DNA of 64,000 bases from Rhodocyclaceae bacterium. GTDB taxonomy: Bacteria; Pseudomonadota; Gammaproteobacteria; Burkholderiales; Rhodocyclaceae. The notes beneath the pieces are model-generated. The model was not told the DNA's origin and did not search any database. It saw nothing but the letters and a program-made list of their open reading frames with translations. Numbering within the stretch: the stretch's first letter is position 1; every line of letters begins with the position of its first letter. The translations under genes were made by a program, and so were the position numbers. Positions 41,488 to 49,772 of the stretch are shown piece after piece. The DNA is taken from contig JACFMQ010000013.1 in the NCBI GenBank assembly GCA_019455325.1, forward strand, positions 32,525 through 96,524, in the 5' to 3' direction.

Positions 41488-42276
41488 ATGGCCAACGAAC
41501 GCACAGAACCCCTGCAACTGAATCTCGGATCGCTGCGCAGCGCGATGTCGCTGACGCTGCACACGCACCATGCATCGCGCATCTGGCATGGCCGCGCGCC
41601 GACCGAGGGGCGCCCGGGCATCATCGGTCTCAACGGCTTCATCGGCGCCATGAACAAAATGAAGCGCGGCGCCGAGCAGGACGACCCCTACTCGGACTGG
41701 TGGATGCTGCGGATCGAGGACAAGCTCGCCGACACCAAGACCCGTCTGCAGACCCTGCGCGAACAGGTGGATCATGCCTTGGCCGATGTGCCAGCGGCGC
41801 TGTCCCTGGGCGAGAACATGAACGTGCAGCCGGTAAAGCTGCCGCTGTTCGTGAACGCCCAGCTCGGGTTCATGGCGGTGTATCTGCTGGCCGACTACGA
41901 CGACCTGGCACGCAAACTCATCCTGGCGCACCACACGGCGCTGATCGACCGCAGCGCCTTGGAGCGCTGGCTCAATGATGGTGCGCACGCGCTGCGCAGC
42001 CTGTTCTCGCTGGCCCAGCAGTACCGCTACTCGGGCACGACGCGCGACGACTTCGCGGCGAAGAACGCGGCGGCGCGAGCGGCGCTGGAGAAGTTCGGCG
42101 AGTTGCCGCAGGACGTGCTGGAAGGCACACGCCGCTCGCGTTTCGCGCCACCCATCGCGCGGCGGACGACCAAGCCCGGCACGCCGCCTGCTGCGCCCGC
42201 CATCAAGCCCGATGCGCCGGCTCACAAGGATGGCGCAGCCAATCCGGCGACGGGTAATGAGGGTGCTGACGCATGA
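41488..42276 (+). CDS. PFL_4669 / TIGR03761 family ICE protein
   Basis: 262 residues. It opens MANERTEPLQLNLGSLRSAMSLTLHTHHASRIWHGR and continues with GIIGLNGFIGAMNKMK, the signature of this ICE-only family. Its role is unknown, probably in replication or DNA processing given its place between the STY4528-type and SSB genes. The tail (about 215-262) is Pro/Ala-rich and likely disordered. It overlaps the next gene by 4 bp. Confidence 0.88.
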   Translation: MANERTEPLQLNLGSLRSAMSLTLHTHHASRIWHGRAPTEGRPGIIGLNGFIGAMNKMKRGAEQDDPYSDWWMLRIEDKLADTKTRLQTLREQVDHALADVPAALSLGENMNVQPVKLPLFVNAQLGFMAVYLLADYDDLARKLILAHHTALIDRSALERWLNDGAHALRSLFSLAQQYRYSGTTRDDFAAKNAAARAALEKFGELPQDVLEGTRRSRFAPPIARRTTKPGTPPAAPAIKPDAPAHKDGAANPATGNEGADA

Positions 42277-42821
42277 CGGCATCGCCCCCCATCGGTCACT
42301 CCACGCGCTTCGTGGCGCTGGAACAAGCGGACTTCCAGCGGCTGGAACACGCAGGCTACCTAAAAGGCCTTTTACAGCCCTTTAAGGGTAAGGGGAGTCT
42401 GGGGACCTGGGCCAGCCAGTGCGCAGCGCTGCGCGACGACGTGATTGGCCTGGCGCAGCAGCGTGTACTTCCCCAGGCACGCGCCTACCCCTTCAGCCTG
42501 CTCGACGTGCAACTGGCCCAGCAGGCCACTGGCGCAGGGACGACCTTTCTGCGCTGGCGCAACCTCGACCGTTCCTCCATGGGCGTGGCGTTGTGGGAGG
42601 CCCTGCTGGCCAACCCCGCGACGCCGGGCTCGCTGATCGACGAGCTGTACGCGATCGAACTGCAGCGCATCGTGCTGAACATGCAGATCAGCCTGACCCA
42701 CAGCATCGCTCGCCAAGCCCTGGAATGCGCCAACAAGGCCGCGCAGGCCGAAGCGGCTTACCTGCGGCGCGTCCACGGGCGTACCGCGTCCGTTCCACCC
42801 ACCACCAAGGAGTCACCATGA
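42273..42821 (+). CDS. DUF3158 family ICE protein
   Basis: 182 residues, ATGA-coupled to the gene before it and to ssb after it. The family pattern is FVALEQADFQRLEHAGYLKGLLQPFKGKGSL at the N-terminus and ALWEALLANPATPGSLIDELYAIELQRIVLNMQ in the middle. No catalytic motif is visible. Coupling on both sides suggests a stoichiometric relation with SSB and the TIGR03761 protein. Confidence 0.87.
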   Translation: MTASPPIGHSTRFVALEQADFQRLEHAGYLKGLLQPFKGKGSLGTWASQCAALRDDVIGLAQQRVLPQARAYPFSLLDVQLAQQATGAGTTFLRWRNLDRSSMGVALWEALLANPATPGSLIDELYAIELQRIVLNMQISLTHSIARQALECANKAAQAEAAYLRRVHGRTASVPPTTKESP

Positions 42822-43201
42822 GCACGCACTTCGTCGGCGAGGGCAACATCGGTTCTGCGCCGGACTACCGCGAATTTCCGAACGGCAACGACGAGCCGCG
42901 CCGGCTGCTTCGCCTGAACGTCTACTTCGACAACCCGATCCCGAGGAAGGACGGCGAGTACGAAGATCGCGGCGGCTTCTGGGCGCCCGTGGAGCTGTGG
43001 CATCGCGACGCCGAGCACTGGAAGACGCTGTACCAGAAAGGCATGCGGGTGCTGGTCGAGGGCCGCACCGTGCGCGACGAATGGGAGGACGCCGACGAGA
43101 ACGAGCGCGTGACTTTCAAGGTCGAGGCGCGGCGCGTGGGCATCCTGCCGTACCGCATCGAGTCGGTGGCGCTCAGCGCCAAGCCGGCCGGCGGACAGTA
43201 A
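42818..43201 (+). CDS. ssb: ICE single-stranded DNA-binding protein
   Basis: 127 residues, one OB fold (FVGEGNIGSAPDYREFPNGN ... LRLNVYFDNPIPRKDGEYEDRGGFWAPVELWHRDAEHWKTLYQKGMRVLVEGRTV). It lacks the acidic C-terminal tip (DDDIPF) of chromosomal SSB that recruits repair proteins, ending instead in AKPAGGQ. AAGGAG lies 6 nt before the ATG. It would coat ICE single strands during replication or transfer. It overlaps DUF3158 by 4 bp. Confidence 0.88.
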   Translation: MSTHFVGEGNIGSAPDYREFPNGNDEPRRLLRLNVYFDNPIPRKDGEYEDRGGFWAPVELWHRDAEHWKTLYQKGMRVLVEGRTVRDEWEDADENERVTFKVEARRVGILPYRIESVALSAKPAGGQ

Positions 43202-43268
43202 TTCGCCCATCGCCGTTCTCCCAAGGGCGGCTGTAGCAACCGTCATACGCCCGCGATGCACCAGCGAG

Positions 43269-43285
43269 CTATCCCCAGGGGATAG
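43269..43285. repeat. 17-bp ICE palindrome, copy 3
   Basis: Identical to the copies at 39983 and 41350. It is in the 294-bp gap between ssb and topB, which otherwise shows no gene. The sequence after it differs from that after copies 1 and 2. Confidence 0.85.
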
Positions 43286-43495
43286 TTCCAAGGTCGTCCA
43301 CAGCGTCCCAGCCGCGCTCCCGAAACGACGCTCTTGCTGTGCCAGCTCCTGCGGTCTATGCGCACCGCTGCGGCAACGGACCGCCTGCCGATCAAAAAGC
43401 GGTGTCTGCACCAATCAGCTTCCTTGCTGACGGCATCTCCTGGCCCCGCCAAGCTGACGCCCATCCGATGAACCGCACATTTCCAAGGAGACTTC

Positions 43496-45511
43496 ATGCG
43501 CGTGTTCCTGTGCGAGAAGCCGTCCCAGGGCAAGGACATCGCCCGTGTGCTGGGTGCCGGTCAACGCGGCAATGGCTGCTACAGCGGCGCGGGTGTCGTC
43601 GTGACCTGGTGCATCGGTCATCTGGTGGAGGCGGTTCCACCCGAAGGCTACGGTGAGCAATACAAGCGCTGGGCCATCGAGCAACTGCCCATTCTTCCTG
43701 AGCGTTGGCGTGTCGAGCCCAAGGCGGCGACCGCAGCGCAATTCAAGGTCGTGCAGCAGCTCGTCGCCAAGGCGGGCGAGCTGGTGATTGCGACCGACGC
43801 CGACCGCGAGGGCGAGATGATCGCCCGTGAGATCATCGAGCTATGCGGCTACTGCGGGCCGATTCAGCGTCTGTGGCTGTCGGCGCTCAACGATGCGTCC
43901 ATCCGCAAGGCGCTGGGTGCGCTCAAGCCGTCCGCCGAGACGCTGCCGCTGTATTTCTCCGCACTCGCCCGATCGCGCGCCGACTGGCTGATCGGCATGA
44001 ACCTGAGCCGCTTGTTCACACTGCTGGGGCGCCAGGCCGGCTATACCGGCGTGCTGTCGGTGGGGCGCGTGCAGACGCCGACGCTGAAGTTGGTCGTCGA
44101 TCGTGATCGCGAGATCGCGCGATTCGTCTGCGTACCGTTCTGGGCCATCGAGGTTGCGCTTTCGCATGCCGGCCAATCCTTCATCGCAAGTTGGACGCCG
44201 CCGCAAGGCAGCACCGACGATGCGGGCCGTTGCCTGCAACAGCCGGTCGCCCAGCAGGCCGCCGACCGCATGCGCGCCGCCGGCTCCGCCCAGGTGCTGC
44301 CGGTAGAAACCGAGCGCGTTCGCGAAGGGCCGCCGCTGCCGTTCGACCTGGGCACGCTGCAGGAGGTGTGCTCCAAGCAGTTGGGCCTCGACGTGCAGGA
44401 GACGCTGGACATTGCCCAGGCGCTGTACGAGACGCACAAGGCGACAACGTATCCGCGCTCGGATTCGGGCTACCTGCCCGAGAGCATGCTGGCCGAGGTA
44501 CCGACCGTACTCGACAGCCTAGTCAAGACCGACCCCAGCCTGCGGCCGCTGATCGAGCGCCTGGATCGCCAACAGCGTTCGCGTGCGTGGAACGACGGCA
44601 AGGTGTCGGCTCACCACGGCATCATCCCGACGCTGGAGCCCGCCAACCTGTCGGCCATGAACGAGAAGGAGCTGGCCGTCTACCGGCTGATCCGCGCCCA
44701 TTACCTCGCGCAGTTCCTCCCGCACCATGAGTTCGACCGGACGGTGGCGCAGTTCTCGTGCGGCAGTCAGTCGCTGGTGGCCGTGGGCAAGCAGATCGCC
44801 GTCATCGGCTGGCGTGAGGTGCTGGCGACGCCGGGGCCGGACGATGCCGGTGGCGAGGATGCGCAGCGCAGCCAGGTGCTGCCCGCCCTGCATGCGGGCC
44901 TGTCCTGCCCGGTCGGAAAGGTGGATCTCAAGGCGCTGAAGATGCTGCCGCCCAAACCCTACACGCAGGGCGAGCTGATCAAGGCCATGAAGACCGTCGC
45001 CAAGTTCGTGACCGACCCGCGCCTGAAACAGAAGCTGCGAGATACCACCGGCATCGGCACCGAGGCGACACGCGCCAACATCATCAACGGTCTGATCGGT
45101 CGCGGCTACCTGGTCAAGAAAGGCCGCGCCGTCCGCGCTTCCGACGCGGCATTCACGCTCATCGACGCGGTGCCCTCGGCCATCGCCGACCCCGGCACCA
45201 CGGCGGTGTGGGAGCAGGCGCTCGACATGATCGAGGCCGGCCAGATGGCGCTGGACGCCTTCATCGAGAAGCAGTCCGTGTGGGTCGGCCAGCTCGTGCA
45301 GCAGTATCGCGGCGCAACGCTCTCGCTCAAGCTGCCGCCGGCGCCGGCCTGCCCGCAGTGCGGCGCACCGATGCAGCAGCGCACGGGCAAGAGCGGCGCG
45401 TTCTGGTCCTGCTCGCGCTACCCGGACTGCAAGGGCACGTTGCCGATCGAGTCCCCGACGGGCCGGCGCAGCGCACCGCGCAAGCGGCGCGCTGCCTCCA
45501 AGGTGTCCTGA
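43496..45511 (+). CDS. topB: DNA topoisomerase III of the ICE
   Basis: 671 residues, type IA topoisomerase. The N-terminal Toprim region begins MRVFLCEKPSQGKDIARVLG, with the acidic triad in DADREGEMIAREI. The catalytic Tyr is in KATTYPRSDS, and VLSVGRVQTPTLKLVVDRD is conserved. A C-terminal zinc ribbon (CPQCGAPMQQRTGKSGAFWSCSRYPDC) is followed by a basic tail. It probably decatenates or resolves ICE replication and transfer intermediates. AAGGAG lies 7 nt before the start. Confidence 0.95.
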   Translation: MRVFLCEKPSQGKDIARVLGAGQRGNGCYSGAGVVVTWCIGHLVEAVPPEGYGEQYKRWAIEQLPILPERWRVEPKAATAAQFKVVQQLVAKAGELVIATDADREGEMIAREIIELCGYCGPIQRLWLSALNDASIRKALGALKPSAETLPLYFSALARSRADWLIGMNLSRLFTLLGRQAGYTGVLSVGRVQTPTLKLVVDRDREIARFVCVPFWAIEVALSHAGQSFIASWTPPQGSTDDAGRCLQQPVAQQAADRMRAAGSAQVLPVETERVREGPPLPFDLGTLQEVCSKQLGLDVQETLDIAQALYETHKATTYPRSDSGYLPESMLAEVPTVLDSLVKTDPSLRPLIERLDRQQRSRAWNDGKVSAHHGIIPTLEPANLSAMNEKELAVYRLIRAHYLAQFLPHHEFDRTVAQFSCGSQSLVAVGKQIAVIGWREVLATPGPDDAGGEDAQRSQVLPALHAGLSCPVGKVDLKALKMLPPKPYTQGELIKAMKTVAKFVTDPRLKQKLRDTTGIGTEATRANIINGLIGRGYLVKKGRAVRASDAAFTLIDAVPSAIADPGTTAVWEQALDMIEAGQMALDAFIEKQSVWVGQLVQQYRGATLSLKLPPAPACPQCGAPMQQRTGKSGAFWSCSRYPDCKGTLPIESPTGRRSAPRKRRAASKVS

Positions 45512-46287
45512 TCCTCGCTTCCCCCTGCCGCGCCGGCCACTTCACTGGCGGCGAGGCAAACGTCCCGCACCGCGCGGGACTCCAAAGCGCGCGTCTCCTT
45601 CTGCAACGGTGTGCGCGCCCCGTCTGCCCGCCATCGGGCGACGGGCGAGAAGGTCATTGCTCCACGAATCGCGCCCGCCGCCATTCCCTTGATCGGTGTG
45701 CCTTGCCTCCGTCATGAGGGGCTTCCTGACGCCTTGCCGCCGCGCGAGCCGTGAGGAGGCCCCTTGGGCTGAGGGTATTCCGTGCCGGTGCCCGCCGGCG
45801 GAACAACGGGCTCCCTTTGTGCGCGTATGCGTGCCAAAGGTTTCCGGCCCCAGCCACGAAACGGGCCGGGTGCGATTGCTGACGCAGCGGATGGCTTTGA
45901 CGACGGCCCGCGCTGACGCAGCCCACAGGTGGTTTTCCTTCCTCTCCAGCCGAAGGTCCGCGTGGCCTTCGGCGCCCTGGTCCTTGCCTTGTCCCGTGAC
46001 GCGGGCCTGCCTAAAGCGGGCCGTCCGCGATTCGGTTTTCCCTGCGACGACAGCCATGCTGCGCGCCCATCCTCACGCCATGCGTTGCTGACAGTCGTCA
46101 GCGGCATGCCCTGGCAGTCTCGGTCTTCAAGACTGCAACGCGGTTCGCCGCGTTGACCGATCCAGTCCGCCTCGCATCGCCCACCGCGGACGCTCGCCGG
46201 CCTGGCGACGATGCACTTTTCTCAACCACCCGAGGGGAACCCATCCCCTGCGGGATGCGTGCTCCCCGACCCACCAAGGAGCACGGC
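45512..46287. other. 776-bp ICE intergenic region
   Basis: Open frames occur on both strands (for example 45696-46091 plus and 45542-46057 minus), but none has a ribosome site, a motif or convincing codon use. Inverted repeats include CCGAAGG (45950-45956) with CCTTCGG (45966-45972). The end holds the first triple-hairpin element (46087-46154) and a small hairpin (46233-46249). It could carry an origin of transfer or replication, but no such site was identified. Confidence 0.5.
46087..46154 (+). repeat. Triple-hairpin element, copy A
   Basis: Three stems in series. GCTGAC (46087-46092) pairs with GTCAGC (46097-46102). GCAGTCT (46114-46120) pairs with AGACTGC (46130-46136). AACGCGG (46137-46143) pairs with CCGCGTT (46148-46154) around a TTCG loop. 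The 11-nt spacer between stems 1 and 2 is GGCATGCCCTG. Copies B, C and D keep the same layout with compensating stem changes. Confidence 0.85.
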
Positions 46288-46524
46288 ATGTCTGAACCTT
46301 CCGCATCTTCCTCTGCAACCGCAGTGGGCAGTGGTGCGCTGGCGCTGGCCTGGACCCGCAAGCGTTTGCCGCTACAGGTGCTGCGCAGCGCGGCCGGCCA
46401 CTACATCGGCACGCAAGACGACGAAGGCCCGGTATCGCGGGAGTCCGTCGAGTATTTCCCGAACCACCTCGCAGCACAGCGTGCCCTGGATACCCATGCC
46501 TGGACACAGCGCGCTCACCCCTGA
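46288..46524 (+). CDS. Small ICE protein of unknown function
   Basis: 78 residues, with AAGGAGC 6 nt before the ATG. It has a Ser-rich N-terminus and a middle QVLRSAAGHYIGTQDDEGPVSRESVEYFPNHLAAQRAL that reads like a small beta-rich fold followed by a helix. It is not recognised as a named family. It is the first gene of the series of small ICE genes and is followed at 25 bp by another unknown gene. Confidence 0.7.
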   Translation: MSEPSASSSATAVGSGALALAWTRKRLPLQVLRSAAGHYIGTQDDEGPVSRESVEYFPNHLAAQRALDTHAWTQRAHP

Positions 46525-46549
46525 TTCCCACCCTTCAAGGAGTTCTCTC

Positions 46550-46942
46550 ATGAATCTGTCTTTACCCGAAGACGTGCTCGATCAGATGGCGCTGGAACAG
46601 GCGCACTTCGACGCTGCACCGCAGGCCTTCTTCCAGGCCTGGAAGCGCGGCGCGCAGATCGCCGGCCACGAGTGGTTCGGCGACGGCACACGCGAAGGTC
46701 TGCAGCGTGCCACCACCAAGTGGGACCTGCGGCCCAACATGCTGATGCTCAACGACGCCCTGGGCGTGCTGAGCAGCGGTCAACGCATGTTCCTGTCCGC
46801 GATGGTGAGCTTCTACAACTCCCGCGAGGGCGGCGCGATGCTCAAGCGTTGCGGCTTCGAGGGGCTGTCCGACTTCGGCGGCCTCGATCTGGAACGGCGC
46901 CAGGTCATCGCTGACCTCACGCTGCACTACAACGGCTGGTGA
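46550..46942 (+). CDS. ICE protein of unknown function
   Basis: 130 residues, with AAGGAG about 9 nt before the ATG. It is predominantly helical: LPEDVLDQMALEQAHFDAAPQAFFQAWKRGAQIAGHEWFGDG, then MFLSAMVSFYNSREGGAMLKRCGFEGLSDFGGLDLERRQVIADL. No catalytic motif is seen. Conserved placement between topB and DUF3577-type genes suggests a core ICE role in DNA handling rather than cargo, but this is inference. Confidence 0.72.
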   Translation: MNLSLPEDVLDQMALEQAHFDAAPQAFFQAWKRGAQIAGHEWFGDGTREGLQRATTKWDLRPNMLMLNDALGVLSSGQRMFLSAMVSFYNSREGGAMLKRCGFEGLSDFGGLDLERRQVIADLTLHYNGW

Positions 46943-46982
46943 GCCGCGCCTGGCAACCCACCGTCCATTCATCCCACCCCAC

Positions 46983-47026
46983 GAGGGACATGCGTCCCCG
47001 TTCGGGGCCATGTCCCTCCTTCTTTT
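46983..47026 (+). terminator. Compound hairpin with a T-rich tail
   Basis: GAGGGACATG (46983-46992) pairs with CATGTCCCTC (47009-47018), with an inner CCCC/GGGG stem around GTTC. It is followed by CTTCTTTTC. It may terminate the unit ending at 46942. It is followed at once by a ribosome site and a minimal reading frame. Confidence 0.6.
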
Positions 47027-47039
47027 CGCAGGAGCGGCC

Positions 47040-47066
47040 ATGTCCCGAATCACCATCTTCCACTGA
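47040..47066 (+). other. Eight-codon reading frame with a good ribosome site
   Basis: AGGAG at 47030-47034 precedes ATG at 47040, and the frame reads MSRITIFH then TGA. It is too short for a functional domain. It could be a leader peptide for the gene at 47193 or the remnant of a gene cut by a mutation. Translation is unproven. Confidence 0.3.
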
Positions 47067-47192
47067 CCTGCACCGCCCGCCACCAGGGCGGCCCGACGCC
47101 GCGGCCGGCTGACCGGCTGCCACTTCATCCACTCACTGGGGTTCAATCCCCGGCAGGGGATTGCCTCGGCCATCCTCTGCTGGAGGAATCCC

Positions 47193-47909
47193 ATGTCTCA
47201 TTCCAAAAACCCCTTCGTCCGAGGCTACGATGGCCTGTCCGTGCAGCGGCTGTTGGCGATTTCCTACGACGACGACTGCCCGCTGAGCTATCTGCCGCTG
47301 CACGTCTCGCAGTCGCACCTGCTGGACAGCCAGGTCGAGCGCCATGCCTGCGTCTTCTGCGACGACTTCGCGCTGATCACGGAAGGCCAGAACGTGCCGC
47401 CCGAGCTGGACGCGCAGTGTCCCAGCCACGGCATCGCCCGAAACCTCGTCTACGCCGTCATGGCCGAAGAAGCCGGCCAACCGCTGCACGTCGGCGATAC
47501 CCACTCCGAGGAAGCCGCGCGCGAGGTGGTGCGGCGCCTGCGCTTCGAGACCGGCTTCTACAGCCGTGCCTGGGAAATCAGTTCGGCGCACATCACCGAG
47601 GAGGCCGGCCGCTTCCTCGCCGAACTGGCGGACGTCGCTACGCCGAGCGGCTTTCTGTTCGTCGCCTTCCGCATTCCCTACAGCCCGGCGGTCGGCGTGA
47701 AGCTGATCGCCACCCCCTGGACGGATGCGAACCCGCAGCATGTCGAGGGCATCACTGCCGAAGAGCTGCGGCAGGAGCACCGGGCCAAGGGCGTGCCGGA
47801 GTCCCTCGTGGAGGTGTTGCACCTGGCTGCGCGCGCCGACGTGCGGCTGCTGATCTTCGATGCCGACGCGCCCGTGCTGGACGGACTGACGCTCTACGAC
47901 GACGAGTAA
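47193..47909 (+). CDS. ICE protein of unknown function, possibly DUF5983-like
   Basis: 238 residues. The first half has a Cys/His-containing stretch (ERHACVFCDDFALI and QCPSHGIARN) that could form a small metal site. The second half contains YSRAWEISSAHITEEAGRFLAELAD, which recalls proteins labelled DUF5983, though this match is from memory. A GGAGGA site precedes the ATG by 6-7 nt. It ends at a good terminator. No enzymatic motif. Confidence 0.68.
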   Translation: MSHSKNPFVRGYDGLSVQRLLAISYDDDCPLSYLPLHVSQSHLLDSQVERHACVFCDDFALITEGQNVPPELDAQCPSHGIARNLVYAVMAEEAGQPLHVGDTHSEEAAREVVRRLRFETGFYSRAWEISSAHITEEAGRFLAELADVATPSGFLFVAFRIPYSPAVGVKLIATPWTDANPQHVEGITAEELRQEHRAKGVPESLVEVLHLAARADVRLLIFDADAPVLDGLTLYDDE

Positions 47910-47923
47910 CCCGCAACCCATTC

Positions 47924-47951
47924 GAGCCCCCACGTCGGGGCTCTTCTTTTT
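47924..47951 (+). terminator. Rho-independent terminator after the 238-residue ICE gene
   Basis: GAGCCCC (47924-47930) pairs with GGGGCTC (47937-47943), followed by TTCTTTTT. It lies 15 bp after the stop codon. Confidence 0.8.
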
Positions 47952-48028
47952 CGCGGAACGCGGTGCCGGCGCATTGCCGATTCCCAACGGACGGCCGCAG
48001 CCATGTGCCGCACGCTGGCCGCATGTTC

Positions 48029-48095
48029 GCTGGCGTTGCCGGCAGCATGCCCAGGCAGTCGAGACCTTCGAGACTGCGGCGCGGTTCGCCGTGCT
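48029..48095 (+). repeat. Triple-hairpin element, copy B
   Basis: Stem 1 is GCTGGC (48029-48034) with GCCGGC (48038-48043). Stem 2 is GCAGTC (48055-48060) with GACTGC (48072-48077). Stem 3 is GGCGCGG (48078-48084) with CCGTGCT (48089-48095) around TTCG, using G-U pairs where copy A has Watson-Crick pairs. The spacer between stems 1 and 2 is AGCATGCCCAG. Confidence 0.85.
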
Positions 48096-48137
48096 GGTTG
48101 CTTCGTTCTCCGGGCGCACTCGCGTCCATCCACCTCA

Positions 48138-48165
48138 CCCTCAAGGGATCGACCTCCCTTGAGGG
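48138..48165 (+). promoter_or_regulatory. 10-bp leader hairpin before the 265-residue ICE gene
   Basis: CCCTCAAGGG (48138-48147) pairs perfectly with CCCTTGAGGG (48156-48165) over an 8-nt loop. It is about 20 nt before the AAGGAG of the gene at 48200. No T-run follows. Confidence 0.7.
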
Positions 48166-48199
48166 CGGGAGTCCCTTGGTTGCCACAAGGAGTCTCCCC

Positions 48200-48997
48200 A
48201 TGGATACCCAAGCCATCCGCGCACAGATGCCGACGCTCGTCGTCGGTCATGTGCCTTCCAACGTCCGTTCGTTCAAGTTCAACATCTTCGACGGCCAGCC
48301 CAAGGTTTCGACGCTGGGCTTTCACATAGACCCGAAGCCTTTCGAGGGCAAGGTCATCGCCACCACCGACGAGGCCATCATAGTCAAGACGGCACGGGCC
48401 GAGTTCGCGGTGCTTGATCGCACCCTCGTGACCGAAGTGCCCGACGAGGGCGCCAAGGTGCAGGTCGAACCCTATGTCAGACGCCGCTTCGACGGTCAGC
48501 GGGCGGACACGCCCGAGGAGCAGACCGAGTTCACCGCCGACGGCCAGCCCTACACGGTGAAGCGGTTCGTGCTCGGTTCCGCACCGGCGAAGCTGCCGAT
48601 CCCCGAGCCGCGCTGCCCCGAGCTGCAGGAACTGATCGTCCAACTGGAGCAGTTGCCCGCTCCCGATGGTTTCCGGCGCATCACCCACCTGTTGGTGGAT
48701 GCCGGTGCGCGGGACATCACCTGGGTCGATCCGCTGCCTGCCGACATCATCCGCACGCCACCGGCCATCGGCTTCACCGTCGACACGATGAAGTTCCAGG
48801 GTCGCGTCACCGTGCTGTATGAGCGTGGCCTCGACCTCTACGCGGTGGAGCTGCGCCGCGACGGCGAGCTGGTCGAACGGGTCGATGAGGTGTTCTTCGA
48901 CACCCTCGGCGAGACGCTGGAACGGCTGATTGACGACGGGAGCTGGAGGCGCATCCGCGTGCAGTGCCTGTCGAGTCGCAAGGCTGTCCGGCACTGA
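48200..48997 (+). CDS. ICE protein of unknown function, 265 residues
   Basis: AAGGAG lies 7-8 nt before the ATG at 48200; an open frame extends far upstream but has no start signals there. The protein is soluble and beta-rich (SFKFNIFDGQPKVSTLGFHIDPKPFEGKVIATTDEAIIVKTARAEFAVLDRTLV), with a C-terminal half of similar style (VTVLYERGLDLYAVELRRDGELVERVDEVFFDTLGETLERLI). This may indicate two related domains. It is not recognised as a named family. It is followed by a strong terminator-like hairpin 10 bp after the stop. Confidence 0.7.
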   Translation: MDTQAIRAQMPTLVVGHVPSNVRSFKFNIFDGQPKVSTLGFHIDPKPFEGKVIATTDEAIIVKTARAEFAVLDRTLVTEVPDEGAKVQVEPYVRRRFDGQRADTPEEQTEFTADGQPYTVKRFVLGSAPAKLPIPEPRCPELQELIVQLEQLPAPDGFRRITHLLVDAGARDITWVDPLPADIIRTPPAIGFTVDTMKFQGRVTVLYERGLDLYAVELRRDGELVERVDEVFFDTLGETLERLIDDGSWRRIRVQCLSSRKAVRH

Positions 48998-49006
48998 CCT
49001 CTCAGC

Positions 49007-49039
49007 AGCTTCCCGCCCTCGCGGCGGGAAGCTTCTTTT
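49007..49039 (+). terminator. 11-bp stem terminator or attenuator
   Basis: AGCTTCCCGCC (49007-49017) pairs with GGCGGGAAGCT (49023-49033), followed by TCTTTTC. It lies between the stop at 48997 and the ribosome site of the gene at 49063. Confidence 0.75.
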
Positions 49040-49062
49040 CCTGCCCCCTGGAGATCACACCC

Positions 49063-49428
49063 ATGACTGTTCGATTCAAAGGCACGGAGCTGCGGCCCGT
49101 GCTCGCCGAAGCGGTGGCGAACCAATGCCGCGTCATCCTGGTCAAGGATCAGGGCGTGTACTTCCTGGCCGAGCGCGGCGAGCGCCGACCCGATGGTCGC
49201 CAGAAGACCATCGCCTATGCCGCCGGCTGCAACCCGGATGTCGATGGCTTCGACGACTGGTGGGAACTGGCGCGTGCCAAGTTCGGCGGCGATGACTTTG
49301 GCGAGTTCTTCGATCCGCAGGAGGGCGTGTTTGCGCGCATCCTGCGCAGCGAGGACGACCTCGACGTGTCCGCTACCACGACACACCTGTCGCTGCAGGC
49401 GGTTCCTTCCACGCCCAGCGGTAACTGA
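49063..49428 (+). CDS. DUF3085 family ICE protein
   Basis: 121 residues. The family signature is at the N-terminus: RFKGTELRPVLAEAVANQCRVILVKDQGVYFLAERGER. A conserved acidic and aromatic middle follows (NPDVDGFDDWWELARAKFGGDDFGEFF). Small single-domain protein of unknown function found in plasmids and ICEs. The ATG has CTGGAGA 9 nt upstream. Confidence 0.82.
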   Translation: MTVRFKGTELRPVLAEAVANQCRVILVKDQGVYFLAERGERRPDGRQKTIAYAAGCNPDVDGFDDWWELARAKFGGDDFGEFFDPQEGVFARILRSEDDLDVSATTTHLSLQAVPSTPSGN

Positions 49429-49547
49429 CCGCCCATCCCTGGCCCCCGCTCCGGGAGCCTCTTTCTTCCCGGCAATGTGGACAGCCGCGAGTGCCGATTG
49501 CCGCTCGCCTGCGCGCCATCCCGGCGCCACGCTTCCGGCCATGTTCC

Positions 49548-49617
49548 GCTGACGTCCGTCAGCGACATGCCCAGGCAGCCACGATCTTCAAGGCTGCGAC
49601 GCGGTTCCGACCGCGTT
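49548..49617 (+). repeat. Triple-hairpin element, copy C
   Basis: Stem 1 is GCTGAC (49548-49553) with GTCAGC (49558-49563). Stem 2 is GCAGCC (49575-49580) with GGCTGC (49592-49597), a T-A to C-G type double change relative to copies A and B. Stem 3 is ACGCGGT (49599-49605) with ACCGCGT (49610-49616). The spacer is GACATGCCCAG. Confidence 0.85.
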
Positions 49618-49772
49618 GATCACCCCAGTTCGCACCGGCATCCATGCGCGAACGGCCATCGGTTCTCGATGGCGATGCCACCAAGCTGTTCCATCAACCC
49701 ACGCGGGGGTTCCACACCTTCCCCGCCTTGGGTCGGGTGTGTCTCCGCCTCATTGTTCCCAGGAGATTCACC

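Noticed and set aside
45542-46091. Open frames on both strands in the 776-bp gap after topB.
   Set aside because: No ribosome site, motif or codon preference supports either one.
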